Shown: positions 6,411-8,420 of the stretch, piece by piece
How positions within the stretch are numbered: position 1 is the first letter of the stretch
Layout of the letters: every line of letters begins with the position of its first letter
Program-made: the position numbers and the translations under genes
The notes under the pieces: model-generated
The model's input: the letters and a program-made list of their open reading frames with translations, nothing else
What the model was told of the DNA's origin: nothing
Databases searched by the model: none
DNA from: Acidobacteriota bacterium
Lineage (GTDB): Bacteria > Acidobacteriota > Blastocatellia > Pyrinomonadales > Pyrinomonadaceae
Assembly (NCBI GenBank): GCA_020199975.1
Contig: JAIVJP010000022.1
Coordinates: 1 to 8,420 of the forward strand
Reading direction: 5' to 3'
Length of the DNA stretch: 8,420 nucleotides

Positions 6411-6611
6411 TTTCTTTCGTTAACGTTGGGAGCCAGCCCCGGGATTGTCGGTCTGATCGAAGGAGCGGCCGAGTCGGTTTCGAGTCTGCTCAAACTCTTC
6501 GCCGGCTACTTCAGCGACCGCCAGGGCAAACGCAAGGTTTTTGTAGTCCTCGGTTATTCTCTGGCCAGTTTAGCTCGTTCCTTCCTCGCCTTCGCGACCA
6601 GTTGGTATCAG
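6411..6611 (+). repeat. Diverged duplicate, copy 2 (out of frame in the host ORF)
   Basis: Read in its own frame it gives FLSLTLGASPGIVGLIEGAA and continues to SDRQGKRKVFVVLGYSLASL and ATSWYQ, then stops at TGA 6618-6620. Compared with copy 1, most base changes are synonymous third-position changes. The segment therefore evolved as protein-coding DNA in a second transporter gene before it came to lie here, and is not a recent copy of its neighbour. Confidence 0.9.
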
Positions 6612-6813
6612 GGCTGCTGATGGGTGCTTTGTGGACCTGGTGGGGACCGGCGCCTGCGTTTCTCGTTAGTGGAACACTGGGCGCAACTGCAGCCGTACTG
6701 ATACTCATTATGGTGAAAGCACCAGCACGCCCCCAGCCTGTTTAGAGCGGAGTCTTCTCGACCTGCATCCCGGTCAGTGGGCAAGGAGTAGAGATGAAAA
6801 GAGGTGAACTAAC

Positions 6814-7335
6814 ATGCCACTACACGTTCTGAATCCGGCTGCAGGGTTCTCGCCCGGAATTGGGTTTTTCGTTAGCGGTATGGACGAGGTCCGCGAGCAA
6901 CTACAGCAGGCTGTCGAAGGCATGACTAACCAAGAGCTCGGCCGGCGTGCAGTTCCTGGAGCGCATTCGATCTCCGCACTTGTCCTGCACATTGGAGAAG
7001 CTGAGTGGTGGTGGATGCGGTGCAACGTCTCGGGTCACAAGCTCACTCCCAAGGATCGTCAAGCGCCTTATTGGGATGTGCTCAAGGATCCGGACAGCTT
7101 CGCAAGCAAACACTATTCGGCCAAGTTTTGCCTGGATGAAATCGCTAAGATCCGAAACCAAACCCGCGACCTCCTAGCCTCATTCAATGACGATGACCTG
7201 GAACGGATCATTAGTTTTGAGAGACGTGACGAACGCCACGAGCATAGCCTGCGCTGGATATTGCATCATCTAATCGATCATGAGTCGCAACACAAAGGCC
7301 AGATTCTAATGCTCAAGAGATTGATAGCTGGTTAA
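6814..7335 (+). CDS. DinB-family (DinB/YfiT-like four-helix) putative metal-dependent protein
   Basis: DinB-superfamily proteins are soluble four-helix bundles holding a divalent metal with three His. Members include thiol transferases for bacillithiol and mycothiol, and many have no known reaction. The 173-residue length is typical. The expected triad is visible: H59 in LVLHIGEAEWWW, and H156 and H160 in the closing HHLIDHESQHKGQI motif (151-164). Starting Met is well supported by GAGGTGA (6801-6807), six bases before the ATG, the same site sequence as the rhomboid gene. The polymerase gene begins 8 bases after its stop, so the two are probably co-transcribed. A stress or detoxification role is only a family-level guess. 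It is unrelated to the DinB DNA polymerase IV despite the shared name. Confidence 0.85.
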   Translation: MPLHVLNPAAGFSPGIGFFVSGMDEVREQLQQAVEGMTNQELGRRAVPGAHSISALVLHIGEAEWWWMRCNVSGHKLTPKDRQAPYWDVLKDPDSFASKHYSAKFCLDEIAKIRNQTRDLLASFNDDDLERIISFERRDERHEHSLRWILHHLIDHESQHKGQILMLKRLIAG

Positions 7336-7343
7336 TTCGTTTG

Positions 7344-8420
7344 ATGAACCCGAACTTCAAAGTAATTAAGACTGCGGAAGAGTTGCGCAAAGCAGTAGAC
7401 GCCCTCAACGTGCAGTGGGCGATTGGAATAGATACCGAGACCACAGAGCTTGACCCTTACACCGGTCGCCTGCGTCTGATTCAACTCGCAGCTCCCGACG
7501 GTGTCAGCATCATCGACCTCGACGCGTTCGCAAACGGAGGAAACGGAGAGCTTGCGAATAACGAAGCACTGCTGCCGTTAAAACGACTGCTCGAGGCGCC
7601 GCGGCCAATCAAGATTGCCCACAACGCGAAATTTGATGCGAAGTTTCTCAAGCATAACCTGGGCACGGATTTGGGCGGCGTGTTTGATAGTTTGCTTGCC
7701 AGTCAGTTGATAAGCGCGGGCGATATTGAAGAGCGTCATGGACTCGAAACTGTCGCCACGCGTTACCTGAATGAGTCGGTCGACAAAAGCGAGCGGCTGA
7801 GCAACTGGAACTTTGAGTTGTCTGAAGCGCAGTTGGAGTACGCGGCGCGTGACGCGGCCGTCTTGCTGCCTTTGCGCGAGAAGCTGATCGACCGGCTGAA
7901 GGCTGAGGCTTTGATCAAGTGTGCTCAATTGGAATTTGAGTGTGTCATGCCGGTGGCTGATATCGAGCTTGCCGGCTTTTACATGCACAAGGATCGTTGG
8001 CTCGAGCAGTTGGCGATCGTCGAAAAGAGGCGCGCCGAGCTGGCGGAAGAGCTGCAGGGAGTTCTGGCGGAAGAGTCGTTGCAAGGCTCTCTCTTTGGTG
8101 GGCCGCAGCGGGCCGATATCAATCTCGACTCTCACCAGCAACTTACGCAGGCGCTCGAACGCCTGGGCATACCTGTCCCCGATTCAACTCGCAATTGGAA
8201 AATTCAGCCCCTCGCAGCCCAATATCCAGTGATCGCCACATTGCTGGAATACCGCACGGTGCAAAAGGCGCTGACTAGCTATGGTCAGAACATGATTGAG
8301 CTGATCAATCCCGCGACCGGCCGGTTGCACGCGGACTTTCGACAGATCGGCGCGCCCACCGGGAGATTTTCCTGTACCAATCCCAACATTCAACAAGTAC
8401 CGCATGCTACCGAATACCGG
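7344..8420 (+). CDS. polA: PolA-like family A DNA polymerase with N-terminal 3'-5' exonuclease, 3'-truncated
   Basis: The frame is open from ATG 7344 to the window end, 359 residues. Residues about 5-190 are a DEDDy 3'-5' exonuclease domain with all key residues: D30 and E32 (IDTET), D98 in HNAKFD (93-98), and Y166/D170 in EYAARD. A PolA-type thumb region follows: INLDSHQQLTQALERLGIP (259-277) and LLEYRTVQKALTSYG (300-314). The start of the polymerase palm, GRLHADFRQIGAPTGRFSCT (326-345), then NPNIQQVP, runs off the edge. That region identifies it as family A polymerase and not RNase D. No 5'-3' (FEN) nuclease domain precedes the exonuclease, since the upstream ORF is dinB. TTG at 7341 is an alternative start, and the ribosome-binding site is weak. 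Catalytic polymerase residues lie outside the window. Confidence 0.9.
   Translation, partial: MNPNFKVIKTAEELRKAVDALNVQWAIGIDTETTELDPYTGRLRLIQLAAPDGVSIIDLDAFANGGNGELANNEALLPLKRLLEAPRPIKIAHNAKFDAKFLKHNLGTDLGGVFDSLLASQLISAGDIEERHGLETVATRYLNESVDKSERLSNWNFELSEAQLEYAARDAAVLLPLREKLIDRLKAEALIKCAQLEFECVMPVADIELAGFYMHKDRWLEQLAIVEKRRAELAEELQGVLAEESLQGSLFGGPQRADINLDSHQQLTQALERLGIPVPDSTRNWKIQPLAAQYPVIATLLEYRTVQKALTSYGQNMIELINPATGRLHADFRQIGAPTGRFSCTNPNIQQVPHATEYR

Larger units (their letters stand above)
5681..6745 (+). pseudogene. MFS transporter, rearranged (N-terminal half plus last helix, with an out-of-frame insert)
   Basis: The N-terminal half is a normal major facilitator superfamily protein of the DRIGKGIR type. 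Its first helix begins near residue 38, the loop 2-3 motif GYFSDRRGRRK is at 94-104, DRIGKGIRSAPRDALIAD at 137-154, and TM6 ends at FFVREPRK (222-229). After about residue 246 the reading is hydrophilic, Arg/Gln-rich and not MFS-like until about 307. It then returns to a credible last helix, LVSGLLMGALWTWWGPAPAF and onward to residue 345. The odd stretch is a second TM2-TM4 coding segment (6411-6611) read out of frame. The ORF stays open at 354 residues, against roughly 400-450 for an intact transporter, and TM7-TM11 are missing. It is therefore probably non-functional. GGAGA (5672-5676) precedes the ATG. A real exporter role is unlikely; a sequence-assembly chimera is the alternative. Confidence 0.8.

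Noticed and set aside
6249..6620. Separate 123-residue ORF over the MFS gene
   Set aside because: Its first half is an out-of-frame reading of MFS TM6 DNA. Only 6411-6611 is meaningful, as the relic of a second MFS gene, and no start site belongs to it.
7578..8141. 187-residue minus-strand ORF opposite the polymerase
   Set aside because: The + strand encodes a clear exonuclease/polymerase with all motifs; the antisense reading has no recognisable domain.
1..8420. CRISPR array, tRNA or rRNA genes, transposase, integrase or phage genes
   Set aside because: No regularly spaced repeats, no tRNA-like cloverleaf and no recognisable mobile-element protein were seen on either strand.

Overview
This is a bacterial chromosomal stretch, with every credible gene on the + strand and a middling-to-high GC content judged by eye. 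It looks like a soil or environmental bacterium with no close model organism. I lean towards Acidobacteriota (Blastocatellia/Pyrinomonadaceae-like). That rests on the general look of the proteins, on a PolA-type polymerase that begins directly at its 3'-5' exonuclease domain, and on short tandem repeats in intergenic DNA. It is an inference from memory, not a demonstrated placement.

Layout. 1-608: C-terminal part of a TlyA-family rRNA 2'-O-methyltransferase, whose start lies off the left edge. 609-829: intergenic DNA with two hairpins and a near-consensus sigma-70 promoter. 830-1756: NAD kinase (nadK). 1895-1915: a 7-bp tandem repeat just ahead of the next start codon. 1925-3388: a DAACS/SLC1-type dicarboxylate or amino-acid:cation symporter. 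3499-4242: rhomboid intramembrane serine protease. 4243-4417: hairpin-rich spacer. 4418-4834: queF, preQ0 reductase of queuosine synthesis. 4887-5418: a type II toxin-antitoxin pair in which both genes carry a one-base frameshift. 5440-5667: small two-helix membrane protein. 5681-6745: a rearranged MFS transporter gene carrying an out-of-frame second copy of its own TM2-TM4 region. 6814-7335: DinB-family putative metalloenzyme. 7344-8420 and beyond: PolA-like DNA polymerase with an intact-looking DEDDy exonuclease, running off the right edge.

Functionally these are mostly independent housekeeping genes (rRNA modification, NADP supply, tRNA modification, DNA synthesis) plus membrane functions. 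The clear non-housekeeping patch is about 4.85-6.75 kb, where three neighbouring genes are broken while about 5.8 kb of coding sequence outside it is intact. I read this as a decaying accessory patch. I see no phage, CRISPR, transposase, tRNA or rRNA. I found no convincing new multi-gene system; the items most worth a second look are the mosaic MFS gene, the doubly frameshifted toxin-antitoxin pair, the altered cation-site motif in the symporter, and the exonuclease-first polymerase.
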